From: Gemmiger formicilis
Lineage (GTDB): Bacteria; Bacillota; Clostridia; Oscillospirales; Ruminococcaceae
Reading direction: 5' to 3'
NCBI RefSeq assembly: GCF_018784445.1
Contig: NZ_WQOH01000010.1
Span: 1 to 64,000 of the forward strand
Length of the DNA stretch: 64,000 bases
Positions 32,013 through 43,000 of this stretch are shown in pieces. The notes under the pieces are model-generated. The model had not been told where the DNA came from, searched no databases, and saw nothing but the letters and a program-made list of their open reading frames with translations. The stretch's first letter is position 1, and every line of letters starts with the position of its first letter. Both the position numbers and the translations under genes were made by a program.

Positions 32013-34928
32013 TTGGAGGTGGTCGAAATTTCACGCGAAGAGCGGGATGTTTACCTGATCCCGCAGAATTTTGTGGACACCGGCACGATTCTCGGCGGTA
32101 CGGTCAAGCTGCGCAATGCAGTGGAGGCGGCTGTGCTTGCCGTGGGCAGTGCGGTGCCGCTGTTTTATCTGCCGTTGGCGTTCAACATCCGCCTGATGAT
32201 CGTCATTGCGGTGTCGGTACCGTTGGGTGTTTTCGGTGTGGTCGGCATCGGCGGTGACAGTCTGACGCAGTTTGTAGCACACTGGTTCCGTTTTATGAAG
32301 CGCCGCCGTATCGTCACACCCACACCTCAGGGCAATCTTGAAGCCAACCGACACCGGCACTTGCGGTTCATCAGCAAGCGGTATCGCGTTATCTACTACG
32401 ACGATGACGGCACCCTGCCCCACAACGCACAGGTCTTGCATCGAAAAACAGACCGCCACGGAAAGCTGGTTAAGCGACAGACGCTCTACGATCTGCTCCC
32501 TATTGAGAAAATCGAGAACGGTATCCTGCACACCACAGATGACCGCTACATCAAGATTCTGGAGATTGAACCTATCAACTTCCTGCTGCGCTCCCCGCGT
32601 GAGCAGCGCAGCGTCATCTACTCGTTCGCCAGCCTTTTGAAAGTCAGCCCGGTACGGCTGCAATTCAAGTCGTTCTCCCGCAAGGCGGATGTCAACGCCT
32701 ATCTGGACAAGCTGCGGCGGGATGCCGCCAACGAGCCGGATGCAGCGGTGCGCAAGCGCCACATGAGCTATATTCGCTTTGTCAAACGGCTTGGCTCTCG
32801 CGATGCTGTCAGCCGTCGTTTTTTCGTGATTTTTCAATACGAGGCCCCTACAAACGAGCGGAACATCTCCTATGCTGAAATCGTCTCCACGCTCGAAACC
32901 ACCGCTCGCAACTTCCGTACCTATCTGGCGCAGTGCGGCAATGCCATCGTAGAGCACGAGAATGAGGACGAGTTCCTTACCGATGTTTTCTATACCTTAT
33001 TAAACAGGCGGACGGCGGTACAGATGCCCTTGCAGGAGCGCATCCAAGACGTACTTGCCAGCTATCTGGCCCAGAACGATACCACAGCACTGGATAAGAT
33101 ACCTCCCGCCGCCTTTATGATTCCACCCTCGCTGGATTTGAAGCATGGACATTATCTCTACATGGACGGCACCTACCATGCCTACCTGATGATTCCCGCA
33201 GACGGCTACCGTGCGCAGGTCACAGCCGGGTGGATGGCGCTGCTGGTAAACGCCGGCGAGGGCATTGACGTGGATCTGTTTCTGGAACGACAGCCCAAAG
33301 AACGCATGATGCAGAAAATCGGGCAGCAGATCCGCATCAACCGCAGCAAAATCAAGGATACCAGCGACACAAACTCGGACTTTGATGACCTCTCCAACGC
33401 TATCCGTTCCGGCTACTACCTGAAAGACGGCCTCGCCAACAACGAGGATTTCTACTACGCCGCCATCCTCGTGACCGTCACCGCGGCCAGCGTCAAGGAT
33501 TTGGAATGGCGCATCGGGGAGATACGCAAGCTCATGGTCTCACAGGATATGAATTTGCAGCTGTGCAGTTTCCGGCAGGAGGCGGCCTTCCTCTCTTCTC
33601 TACCGCTGTGCGCCCCGGACGCGGCGCTGTTCAAAAAGTACCGCCGCAATATCCTTACCTCCACTGCGGCCAGCTTTTATCCGTTTGTCAGCTTTGAGTT
33701 GTGCGATACCAACGGCGTACTGCTGGGCGTGAACAAGTACAATAACTCCCTTGTCAGCCTCGACAACTTTAATACCCGCATCTACAAAAACGCAAATATG
33801 GCGATTCTCGGCACCTCCGGCGCGGGCAAGACATTTACCATGCAGCTTATCGCCCGCCGTATGCGGCTGGCAGGAACTCCGGTTTACATCATCGCACCGC
33901 TGAAAGGGCATGAGTTTTATAGGCAGGCCAAGGCGTTGAAAGGCACCATTATTCGCATCGTGCCGGGCAGCCCGGACTGTATCAACGTCATGGAGATTCG
34001 CAAAAACGACCACACCAGCAGCGAACTGCTGGATGGTCCCATGCCGGAGCAGTCGGAGCTGGCCGCTAAGATTCAGAAACTGCACATTTTCTTTTCCTTG
34101 CTGATCCCCGATTTGAACAACGAAGAGCGCCAGTTATTGGACGAAGCCATCGTTATAACGTACCGAAACAAGGGCATCACCTACGACAATGCCAGTCTGG
34201 ATGACCCGGCAAACCCCGGTCAATACCGCGAAATGCCGATTTTGGGCGACCTGCACACTGTTTTGTCCGCCGCCCCGGAAACGCGGCGTATCGCCAATAT
34301 TCTGAATCGTCTTGTACACGGCTCGGCATCAAGCTTCAACCGCCAGACGAACGTGAAACTTGACAACAGCTATGTTGTCATCGACATCAGTGAGTTGTCC
34401 GGCGATCTGCTGACCGTGGGTATGTACATCGGGCTGGATTATATGTGGGATAAGGCCAAAGAGGACCTGACCCGCCGCAAGCAGATTTTTATAGATGAGG
34501 TTTGGCAAATCATCGGCGCATCGTCCAACGCTTTGGCGGCCAACTATGTGTTCGAGGCCGTCAAGACGATTCGCGGCTATGGCGGCGGTGTGCTGGTTGC
34601 CACGCAGGATTTGAACGACTTCTTTTCCTTGGAAGATGGAAAATACGGCCGCGGCATCCTTAACAACTGCAAAATCAAAATCATTCTGAATCTGGAGGAA
34701 GAGGAAGCGCAGCGCGTACAGAGCGTCTTGAAGCTGACAGATGCCGAAATCGACAACATTACCCGCTTCGAGCGCGGCAGTGCGTTGATCGTCACAAACT
34801 CCAACAATGTCACCGTTGATATGCGATGCAGCGAGGAAGAAAAAGACCTGATCACCACTGACCGGGACGAGCTGCGCCGTATTGTAGAACGCAAAATGCA
34901 AAATCAAACCGAAACGGAGGAATCCTAA
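32013..34928 (+). CDS. PrgI-VirB4 fusion ATPase
   Basis: A protein of about 970 residues. The first 95 residues contain two membrane segments (about 34-70) and look like a PrgI/TcpE-type membrane protein (YLIPQNFVDTGTILGGTVKL); these are usually a separate gene. The rest is a VirB4/TraE ATPase: Walker A GTSGAGKT at about residue 600, Walker B KQIFIDEVW near 826, and ARRMRLAGTPVYIIAPLKG. It drives assembly and substrate transfer in type IV secretion. The TTG at 32013 precedes the only ribosome-binding site (ggaggt, 32015-32020). A start 7-8 bases after that site would be ATT at 32028, giving SREERDVYLIP as the N-terminus. The end overlaps the next ATG. Confidence 0.9.
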   Translation: MEVVEISREERDVYLIPQNFVDTGTILGGTVKLRNAVEAAVLAVGSAVPLFYLPLAFNIRLMIVIAVSVPLGVFGVVGIGGDSLTQFVAHWFRFMKRRRIVTPTPQGNLEANRHRHLRFISKRYRVIYYDDDGTLPHNAQVLHRKTDRHGKLVKRQTLYDLLPIEKIENGILHTTDDRYIKILEIEPINFLLRSPREQRSVIYSFASLLKVSPVRLQFKSFSRKADVNAYLDKLRRDAANEPDAAVRKRHMSYIRFVKRLGSRDAVSRRFFVIFQYEAPTNERNISYAEIVSTLETTARNFRTYLAQCGNAIVEHENEDEFLTDVFYTLLNRRTAVQMPLQERIQDVLASYLAQNDTTALDKIPPAAFMIPPSLDLKHGHYLYMDGTYHAYLMIPADGYRAQVTAGWMALLVNAGEGIDVDLFLERQPKERMMQKIGQQIRINRSKIKDTSDTNSDFDDLSNAIRSGYYLKDGLANNEDFYYAAILVTVTAASVKDLEWRIGEIRKLMVSQDMNLQLCSFRQEAAFLSSLPLCAPDAALFKKYRRNILTSTAASFYPFVSFELCDTNGVLLGVNKYNNSLVSLDNFNTRIYKNANMAILGTSGAGKTFTMQLIARRMRLAGTPVYIIAPLKGHEFYRQAKALKGTIIRIVPGSPDCINVMEIRKNDHTSSELLDGPMPEQSELAAKIQKLHIFFSLLIPDLNNEERQLLDEAIVITYRNKGITYDNASLDDPANPGQYREMPILGDLHTVLSAAPETRRIANILNRLVHGSASSFNRQTNVKLDNSYVVIDISELSGDLLTVGMYIGLDYMWDKAKEDLTRRKQIFIDEVWQIIGASSNALAANYVFEAVKTIRGYGGGVLVATQDLNDFFSLEDGKYGRGILNNCKIKIILNLEEEEAQRVQSVLKLTDAEIDNITRFERGSALIVTNSNNVTVDMRCSEEEKDLITTDRDELRRIVERKMQNQTETEES

Positions 34929-35731
34929 TGAAGAAACCTGTTATCGCCGCCCTGTGCTGCTTTCTGGCATTGGGCACCGCCACCGCAGCCTTTGCCGAGG
35001 AACCCACACCCACCCCTGCCCCGGAGTTGGTTGAATTGTCGCCAGAAGATACTGCGCCGCAGTTTTACCCGGATAGCATCTCATGGCAGGAGGACGGCGG
35101 CCAGATGCTTGTCATCAAGCAGTACAACGTGCCGTATGACACAGCCGTTGCCGATCTGACCGAAAGCGGTATGCAGTGGGGCGGCTCCGATTACACCTTA
35201 TGGGGTGTCACGCAGTCTGTGGAGGGCGGTGTGACCGAAGAAAAAGAGGTTACGCAGGATTTTGAATTGTCTGTGCGCAGCGCCGATGCCGAAACTGCCC
35301 GCAATGATGTGAAAGAGTCTGTGGCCTACGACGATGAGTACGGCTTTTCCGGCTCACTGACCTTGCAGGACATTACGATTGGCGAAACCTTGCAGGCGGA
35401 CAGCACCTACATGGCAACGGCACACTACGCCGGAACGGTCACCCGTACCGAAGCCGGAACCGTGCATTACACACTGCTGTACGCCCCAGTTTCTGTGCCT
35501 GTGGTGGCTGCTGCGGCAGAAAGTGGCATCACCCCTGCCCTGTTGATTATGGGGATTGCCTGCGCATTGCTCTTTATCGCGGTGCTGCTGATTATCACCC
35601 ACCTGCTGCGCAAAGAACCCTCCCATGCGGCAGGACCCGCAAAGCCCACCACTGCGCCGAAAGTCTATGTACCGTCCGGGGACATTGTCCTTGGCGGTAG
35701 AAATGAGGATGACGATGAAGAAAATCTCTGA
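34928..35731 (+). CDS. Type I membrane protein of the transfer operon
   Basis: A 267-residue protein with a cleavable signal peptide (AAFA-EE near residue 25), an extracellular region of about 170 residues, one membrane segment (about 198-221, ALLIMGIACALLFIAVLLII) and a short charged cytoplasmic tail. The ectodomain (YPDSISWQEDGGQMLVIKQY, YDDEYGFSGSLTLQDITIGE) is not recognised. The ATG overlaps the preceding stop. Position suggests an accessory surface component of the conjugation machine. Confidence 0.65.
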   Translation: MKKPVIAALCCFLALGTATAAFAEEPTPTPAPELVELSPEDTAPQFYPDSISWQEDGGQMLVIKQYNVPYDTAVADLTESGMQWGGSDYTLWGVTQSVEGGVTEEKEVTQDFELSVRSADAETARNDVKESVAYDDEYGFSGSLTLQDITIGETLQADSTYMATAHYAGTVTRTEAGTVHYTLLYAPVSVPVVAAAAESGITPALLIMGIACALLFIAVLLIITHLLRKEPSHAAGPAKPTTAPKVYVPSGDIVLGGRNEDDDEENL

Positions 35732-35855
35732 TTGGGCAAAAGTTCTGCTGCCGCTGGTCGGCAGCGGGATGGTTCTGCACTACCTGTTCCTATGGCATGA
35801 GCGCCGCCATGCGGTGGTGCTGCACAAAGAAGTCTACCACAAACCGCACCATTAA
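35709..35855 (+). CDS. Small single-span membrane protein
   Basis: A 48-residue peptide (or 46 from the ATG at 35715) with one hydrophobic stretch (AKVLLPLVGSGMVLHYLFLW) and a His-rich C-terminus (HKEVYHKPHH). It overlaps the end of the previous gene in another frame and is followed by a strong aaggagg site for the next gene, which supports a small translated gene inside the operon. Confidence 0.5.
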   Translation: MTMKKISDWAKVLLPLVGSGMVLHYLFLWHERRHAVVLHKEVYHKPHH

Positions 35856-35868
35856 GGAGGAAAACACC

Positions 35869-36270
35869 ATGATTGCACAATGCCTTTACCAGTCCGACCC
35901 GAAGAATCTTGCCAGTATGGGCAGACAGCGCCTCGCTTGTCAGCGCGCTGCTCGCAAATTGCAGTGGGGCGTACAGAAAGAGCGCATTTCCGAGACAAAC
36001 GAGCCCGTGCCGCTGCTCATGCGCCCCGCCGTCAAGGAAATTCTGCAGGATGCCGAGCAGCACCGCTTCGATGTGCTGCTGATTGGTAACCGGGATTCTC
36101 TCTGTTGTGATGTGGCCGACATGGAGAGCTTTTTGACTGTGCTGAACTCGTTCAACATCCACATCTTTGCCGGCGACCAGGGCAACTGGGTCGAGCCGAA
36201 CGGCCGTCACTACGCCCCCCTGCCCCGCCTGCCGTGGCAGGAGGATGATGTTGCGGAGGTGCCGCAGTGA
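35869..36270 (+). CDS. Degenerate serine-recombinase-like protein
   Basis: A 133-residue soluble protein behind aaggagg. It follows the layout of the resolvase catalytic domain: RQRLACQRAARKLQW (as in the SIENQRE helix), RPAVKEILQDAEQHRFDVLL and LTVLNSFNIHIFAGDQG match the corresponding strands and helices. The catalytic serine motif YxRVS and the arginines after the DVLL strand (here GNRDSLCCD) are not conserved. It probably keeps the fold without recombinase activity, perhaps as a structural or regulatory protein. Its stop overlaps the sortase ATG by four bases. Confidence 0.55.
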   Translation: MIAQCLYQSDPKNLASMGRQRLACQRAARKLQWGVQKERISETNEPVPLLMRPAVKEILQDAEQHRFDVLLIGNRDSLCCDVADMESFLTVLNSFNIHIFAGDQGNWVEPNGRHYAPLPRLPWQEDDVAEVPQ

Positions 36271-37034
36271 GAGAAAAATTCAAGCGCTTCTGCGATACCG
36301 CCAATCCCGATTTTCTGCGGCTTATCATCATTTTTGTTTTGGTTGGGCTGCTGTTGGCCGAGTTCTTGCTCTTCGGACGTTCCGGTGATGGTGCTTCTAT
36401 CCTGCCATCATGGGCACAGGCTGAGCACGTGGAGCCACCCGATGAACGACTTGCCGCCGCGCAGAAAGAAAATCCGGACACCGTGGCGTGGATTACGATT
36501 CCCGGCACCAATATTGACGCGCCTGTGCAGCAGTACGGTGACAATGACTATTATCTGCGTCGTGATGAAAAAGGCACTGAGGATTACCACGGCTGCCTCT
36601 ATGCCGACTACGCCTGCCGCATGGATAGTGGCGTAAAAGTTTCTCGCAATCTGATTTTTTACGGCCACACCTTTACCGACGAAGACTATACCGGCGGGTT
36701 TGAGGATCTGCACAAATACCGCGTGTTCGAGTTTGGGCAGGAGAACCCGTACATTTATGTCTCGCTGGCAGATGAAAAGCTGACCTATCAGATTTTCAGT
36801 GTGTGGGTCTGCGATTCAAACGCCGATACCGACTGCATTCAGGCTGACCCGGACGATGCGGCATTTCAGCAGATTTTGGACAAGGCTGTTGCCGGCTGTG
36901 CGTTCGACTACGGTGTGGACGTGACGACCGCTGACCATATCTTGACGCTCTCCACCTGCACGGCAGACCCCAACAGCCGCCTGTTGGTCGTTGCCAAGCT
37001 GATTGACGGAGGTGATGTAGATGTAGCATCGTGA
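36267..37034 (+). CDS. Class B sortase
   Basis: A 255-residue membrane-anchored transpeptidase (N-terminal segment about 18-36). The class B catalytic set is visible: H134 in FYGHTF, C231 in LSTCTADPNSR and R238. Its substrate is probably the giant adhesin encoded directly downstream, whose C-terminus carries FPQTG. It is translationally coupled to the preceding gene. In Gram-positive elements such pairs display adhesins that help mating contact. Confidence 0.93.
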   Translation: MREKFKRFCDTANPDFLRLIIIFVLVGLLLAEFLLFGRSGDGASILPSWAQAEHVEPPDERLAAAQKENPDTVAWITIPGTNIDAPVQQYGDNDYYLRRDEKGTEDYHGCLYADYACRMDSGVKVSRNLIFYGHTFTDEDYTGGFEDLHKYRVFEFGQENPYIYVSLADEKLTYQIFSVWVCDSNADTDCIQADPDDAAFQQILDKAVAGCAFDYGVDVTTADHILTLSTCTADPNSRLLVVAKLIDGGDVDVAS

Positions 37035-37077
37035 TTTTTCGCATTTGATGTAAAAATAATACGAAGGAGCTATGCAA

Positions 37078-40000
37078 ATGCAATATAAACGCAAACATCG
37101 CTTATCTGCGGCGCTTATGGCGGGTGCTATGTGCTGCACGATGATTCCCGCCGCCTCGGCCGATGAGATTGCCACGCCGGAAACGGCAGAAGCCGCAGCC
37201 GCAGAAGCCACCAACCAAGTAGAACAGCCTGCGGCATCGGACGGCGGGCTGTCCGTGGAAGAAATCCAATCTCGGATGTATCCCAGCTTGCCGCAGACGG
37301 CTACCGGGTACTACCTCGACTCCAACGGTCTGCCGGTGCTGACCGGTGAGACAAAAATCAGCATCGAGGGTTGGGGCGATGAGGATTACCGTGACTACGA
37401 TGCCGACAGCACGATTCAAGTCGCACTTGATGAGGGATTGCTCAATACCGACAGCGCCACAGCCTCTTTTCCCCGCATGGACGGTGAGGACTACGCCATC
37501 GTCCCCATCAGTATGCAGGTGCTGTATCCTGCCAACGGCGGCAGTGCGGACATCACATTGCCCGACAATGTAGAACTGCTGGGATACAGCTTCACCAGTG
37601 GCGACCTGTGTGCCGCCACCGAAGAAGAACGCCAGCGGCAGCTCCATTATGATTTTTCCGAAGGCACGGCATCGGTGGCGGGCATCTATGTCAAAGCTAC
37701 CGAGGATTTCAGCGTTACGCTGACCTATACAGACTCGGAAAAGAGCCTGACAAAAGCGCTCCATGTCACGCTCGACGATTCTGCGCCGTTCCCTGGCATC
37801 CTGCAGGATCGTTTTGCACAAGAGGCACAACCTGCCACCTGCTCGGCAGACGCAGGTGTTGCAGCTTACGCAAGTTTGCAGGTCACGCAATGCGTTTACA
37901 CCAGCGTGGGCTGGATGAACTATCTCGGCGGGCAGCCCGCCCTGTGTGCCGATAGCGGCAAATGGGCGTGGGGACCCGGTGCAACCTATGCCAACAAGTA
38001 TCCGCCGGTAGCAAATTATTTCTCGGCGGGCAGTGTCTGGGTATTGGCCTCGTTCTTTGGTAAAGGCTGGACAGCGGATCAGGCAACCATGTGGGCACAG
38101 GGCTTCAACAGCGGCGCACCGTCCGCGGTTTCTGCTTGCGAGGTCGAGGATGCCACCGACAACAACGCCTATCTTGACCGCCTTGCGTGGCAGGCAGAGC
38201 AGTTTCCGGACAGCCTTGCCGGTGAAATCGTGAACGGTGCGGCGACCTATGCCGATGATACCGCCGAAACGGTGTACATTGGAACACTGTACGTTCCTAG
38301 CAACGCTGCGTGGCAGCGGTTTGTCATTCTGGATTATACCCCGGTCACGCTGGGCGGAGATAACGAGATCCCCGAACTTACTCCGGAAGGCCAGCCCATA
38401 GATAAACCGTGGAGCGCCAGCTATGAGCGCACCGAAACGCTGGATTTTTCGTATACCATCAACACAAACAAAATTCAGTTGGAGACTCTCGAAAAAGTTG
38501 ACGGTGCAGGCATTGACATCGCCCCGATTCTGGATGGCATCCCTTCCGATATCAACGGTGGCAGTTGGACGATTACCCCGGCTGGCAAGCAGTCGGTAAC
38601 CACTTCTGGCCACACGCAGGATAACAGCTACCATCTCAATGGCGGCGATGCCTCCGCTACATGGACGGTGCATTACAGCGTCAGCAAGTCGGCATCCCAA
38701 AGCGGCAGCGTAACGGCCAACAGTGAGCAGGATGCAGACGCACAGGCATCTGCGGCACAATCTGCTGCGCAGAGCGCCTGTGAAAGTCAGGTCAATGGTG
38801 AAATCGAAGCAGCGCTGTCGGCGGTACACGGATACTTCGATAGCCTGAAATTCAGCTATGACGAGGTCACCATCCCGCACGGTTTTGATTCAACGCCCGG
38901 TGCGCTGGGCAGCCACCAGACCATTACGGTTCCTGCCAACAGTTCCAACGACTATAAAATGCAGAACGATGAATGGTCGGTAAAAGTCAGCGTCGACAAA
39001 ATCGACAGCGAAACCAAGCAGCGCATCAAGGGTGATGCTGAGTTTAAGATTTTTGAGTGGGACACCGTTCGGCAGTGCTATATCCCGTTTGGCGGATACA
39101 ACCGGTACAAGGTTGAGCGCCAGTCGGATGGCACTTACAAAGTCATCAACCACAGCGACTATGCGGGCGGTTCGGATGATTTGTTCTATACCCAGCGCAA
39201 CGAGGGCCGATTTGTTATCGTTGAAAAACGCGCTCCCAACGGCTACTATGGCGATTGGACGAATTCAACCAATCCCGGCACAGCCGGTTCTGTTCTTGGC
39301 AAGCGCGCCTATGCCCTTGAAATCACCAAGGCATTAGACTGCAAGACCATCCAATTGGGCAATGCTGATTACAACGCTGACGTTGGAACAGCCGATAATG
39401 GTGGCACCCTCATCGACACCGGCGAGGGCATTGTTAGCATTACGTTTGGTGACCGCAACGGCAACAAAGTCTATAATACTGACCCTACTGGAATTGCCAG
39501 CAATGAGAAGTCCTACACCATGCGCGCTGATTCCGTCACCATGCAGAACGACCACGCTCTCGGCAGCATTACGCTCTCCAAAGTAGACTTGGACGCCGCG
39601 CGGTATCTGGCCGCAGGCAGTAATGGCGACTCAACACTCGAAGGCGCCGTGTATGACCTGTACGCCGCCGAGGATATTTATCACCCGGACGGCGTTTCCG
39701 GCATCGTCGATTACTCCAAAATCACAGATGCCAGCGGCACACCCATTTGGCACACCACCGTGCTTACCAACGGCGCTTGGAAGTCCGATTATCTCCCGGT
39801 GTTGAAAAAAGACCATCTTGTTGCCTCCACCGCCATTAAGGACGGCAAGCTGGCGTTTTCCAATCTCTACTTAGGTCGTTACTACCTTGTGGAGCGCACC
39901 ACCGGCATCGTGATCCCGGTGGATTCCAACGGGCAGTATTACCTCTCCGGCAAGTATCCGCTTCTCAATAAAAAGCTGGAGCCTACCGGCAGCTATGCCG

Positions 40001-43000
40001 CCCTCGCCGGCAGCGGTACGGAATATACCGACTATGTCTACCGCAATCAGTATTCTGCTGTTGCCGAGAGCCGCGCCCTGGACGGCAGCAAGACCTATGA
40101 CGGCTACTACCTCTCCTTTGCAAAAGGCTATCTCTGTGATGAAGTCAACCACTATCAATCCCTTACTTATGCAGATGAATCCACTTACGTTGTCCGCACC
40201 GAAGACCAGACGCAGGATGAAGTGCTGAAATCCGGGTTCAGCCTGCAAAAGCTGGTGTCCACCACCGGGCAGCCCTCGCCCGCCATCAAGCTGGGCGGTG
40301 CCGGGTTCAAGGTGTACCGTGTATCGCTGCTGAGCAAGGCTGACCAGTTCACCAAAAATGCCGATGGCAGCTACGATGCCGCCAGCATTCTGGAAGCCTA
40401 CCGTAAATCCAGCTACGATCAGGACACGCTGAAATTTGATTTTTCTAACGAAGAACAGGCTGTTGCCACGATGTACGAGAGCGACACCACCTCTGTTACC
40501 CGCTATAATGCCACCTTGACCGCAGACAGCGATTTTGCCAACGGGCAGGGCCTTGGCTGGGTTCCGACCAACAACTCGCAGGAATACCGCCTGTCCGAAA
40601 TCTTTACGAACGAAGAAGGCATCCTGCGTGTGCAGGGGCTCCCCAACGGCCAGTACATCGTCGTGGAAACCACCGTACCGAAAGATGTTTTTCAGGCTGA
40701 ACCGTTCCTTGTCACTGTCAATGCGTCCAGCCCGCAGAGCAGCTTTACTATGCCTGCCGGCAGTATCACAACGCCCAGCGGCAGCTACATGACCTACAAC
40801 ATTCTGGACGAAGAGTTGGAGGGTTACTTGCAGCTTGTCAAAATCGACATTGAAACTGGCAAGCCTGTCAAAATTGCCGACACTGCGTTCAACATTTACT
40901 ACATTGTCGAGGACGGTCGTGAAACACTTTTGGAGATGAACGACCCGAAATCCGGCAATGCCTGGGCAAAGACCAGCACTTTCTATACCGATTCCAACGG
41001 CGAAATGAAGACCCCGGAAAAACTGCCGCTGGGCAGGTACCGCATCGTCGAGATCGAAGGTCCACGCGGGTATTTCAACGACCGCCAGTACAATGTCGTG
41101 TTTGAGCTGACCTCGGACCGTGTGTATCAGGTCAGCGGCGGCAGCGCCGATGGCATGGATGACTATGTTGTCACTGAAAACTACTATAACCACGAGACAC
41201 TGGGGCAAATCAAGATCCGCAAAATCGGCAACGTGCTGACCGGGTATGAGAACGGGCAGTTCGTGTACGAGACGGATAACCTTGCCAATGCCACCTATGA
41301 GATCCACGCGCAGGGCGACATTCCCACGCCGGACAATCAAGGTACGCTCTGGTACGCAGACGGCGACCTTGTCGCCACCGTTACCACTGCCGAAGATGGA
41401 CAGGTGGACGAAGTCCGGTTCAGCCCCACGCGAACCACTGCAACCTACGATTTTCTGAAAGTGACCCACGATGGCACCAAGGGCGAAGTCACCATCACGC
41501 TGCCGCTGGGTACCTATACGATTTCCGAGGTGCAGGCCCCCTACGGCTTTGTTCACACCGACCATACCTACACGGTGGTGCTGGACTGGGATAACCAATA
41601 CAACGATTTAGTGCTTGCTAAGACAATCATCGACCACACGCAGGACGGTGATGTTGTGTATGATTACTCTATTATAAATGTAGGCAACGCCAGCGCCGAG
41701 CAGATTGAGAAGCAGGTCCTTGTCTTTGAGAACGCCCGTGTGCTGCCGGTCGTTGAGGAGGGCAAAGTCGGTGTCGGGCTGTATAAGATAGACCGCGACA
41801 CCTGCGATTTGACCGATGAAGCGCCTTATGCAGACGGCTGTAAGACCCGCGCCTCCCTTTTGAACGGCGGCAGCAACCGCGCCGACATCCCGGCTGATGC
41901 CAAGATGGTCGCGGGCGCCGTCTATGAGCTGTACACCACAGACGACATTTACAGTATCTCCGGCGAGCTGCTGGCAACCGCTGATACGCTGCTGGGTACC
42001 GCCACCACCGATGAAAACGGCCTTGCCTACTTTGACGTAGATGTTTCCCTGCGCGGCGAACACTATGGCAGCAGCGATGCCCACGACTGGACGACCAACA
42101 GTGGCCGCTACTATCTGCTCGAGGTCAGTGTGCCGGACGGCTACCTGATCGAGCAAAGCGTGATTCCTGTGGAGTTCACCTACGAGAACCAGTTCATCGC
42201 GTGGCAGATCGTTGACTGCCTGCACTCCGACAAGCAGACCACCGTGGAGATCGACAAGCGTGCCTTCACGGCTGATTCCGATGGCACCTTTGCCCTGCCC
42301 GGTGCAACCTTGACCGTGACCGATTGGAACGGCAATATGGTGGATACTTGGGAGAGCGGTGACACGGTCCATGTGATTCGCGGGCTGCATCTTTCCCACG
42401 ACTTTGCCGGGAACCGCGATAGCACCAAAATCTATACCCTGACCGAAACCCGCCCGGCAGACGGCTATACCACCGCCCGTTCGATTCAGTTCCACTTGGA
42501 ACAGGCCACGGATGACAACGGCTACTTACAGGAAACGGCGGTCTGGGTGCTGCATGAATCCGAAGATGCCGCATACCAGTCCGGCAGCATTATCTCCCCC
42601 ACCGCATTCTCCGATGACACTGTGGCTACGATTTCCGCCAAGCTGCGCGCTTTCTGGGATAAGCTGACGGGCAAGAATCCTGATGCAGACGGCGTTGTCA
42701 TTGCCAACTGGTACTGTGTGAACGGCACACTGGTGGTGAATTTCACTGATGCCGCCAATGACCGCGCCATTGCCAAATGCCTGCGGGAGAGCGATTTCTC
42801 CGATTTGACGTTTGATAAGGTCTACTTGACCGGCGCGGCGGCTCCTGCATTCTTTGCCGATAAGCAGATTGCCGACAAGCCCGCCAATGCCGAAATCACC
42901 TACTCTGCAAGTTGGATTTTGCTGAAAGATTCCGATGGGTTCAGCCAAACCATTACAATGCTGGATGCCCCTACCCGCGTAAAAATCAGCAAGGCCGACA

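Noticed and set aside
37102-41598. Long minus-strand open frames of 592 and 575 codons opposite the adhesin gene
   Set aside because: They mirror the codon pattern of the strongly supported adhesin frame, have no ribosome-binding site and no recognisable domain.
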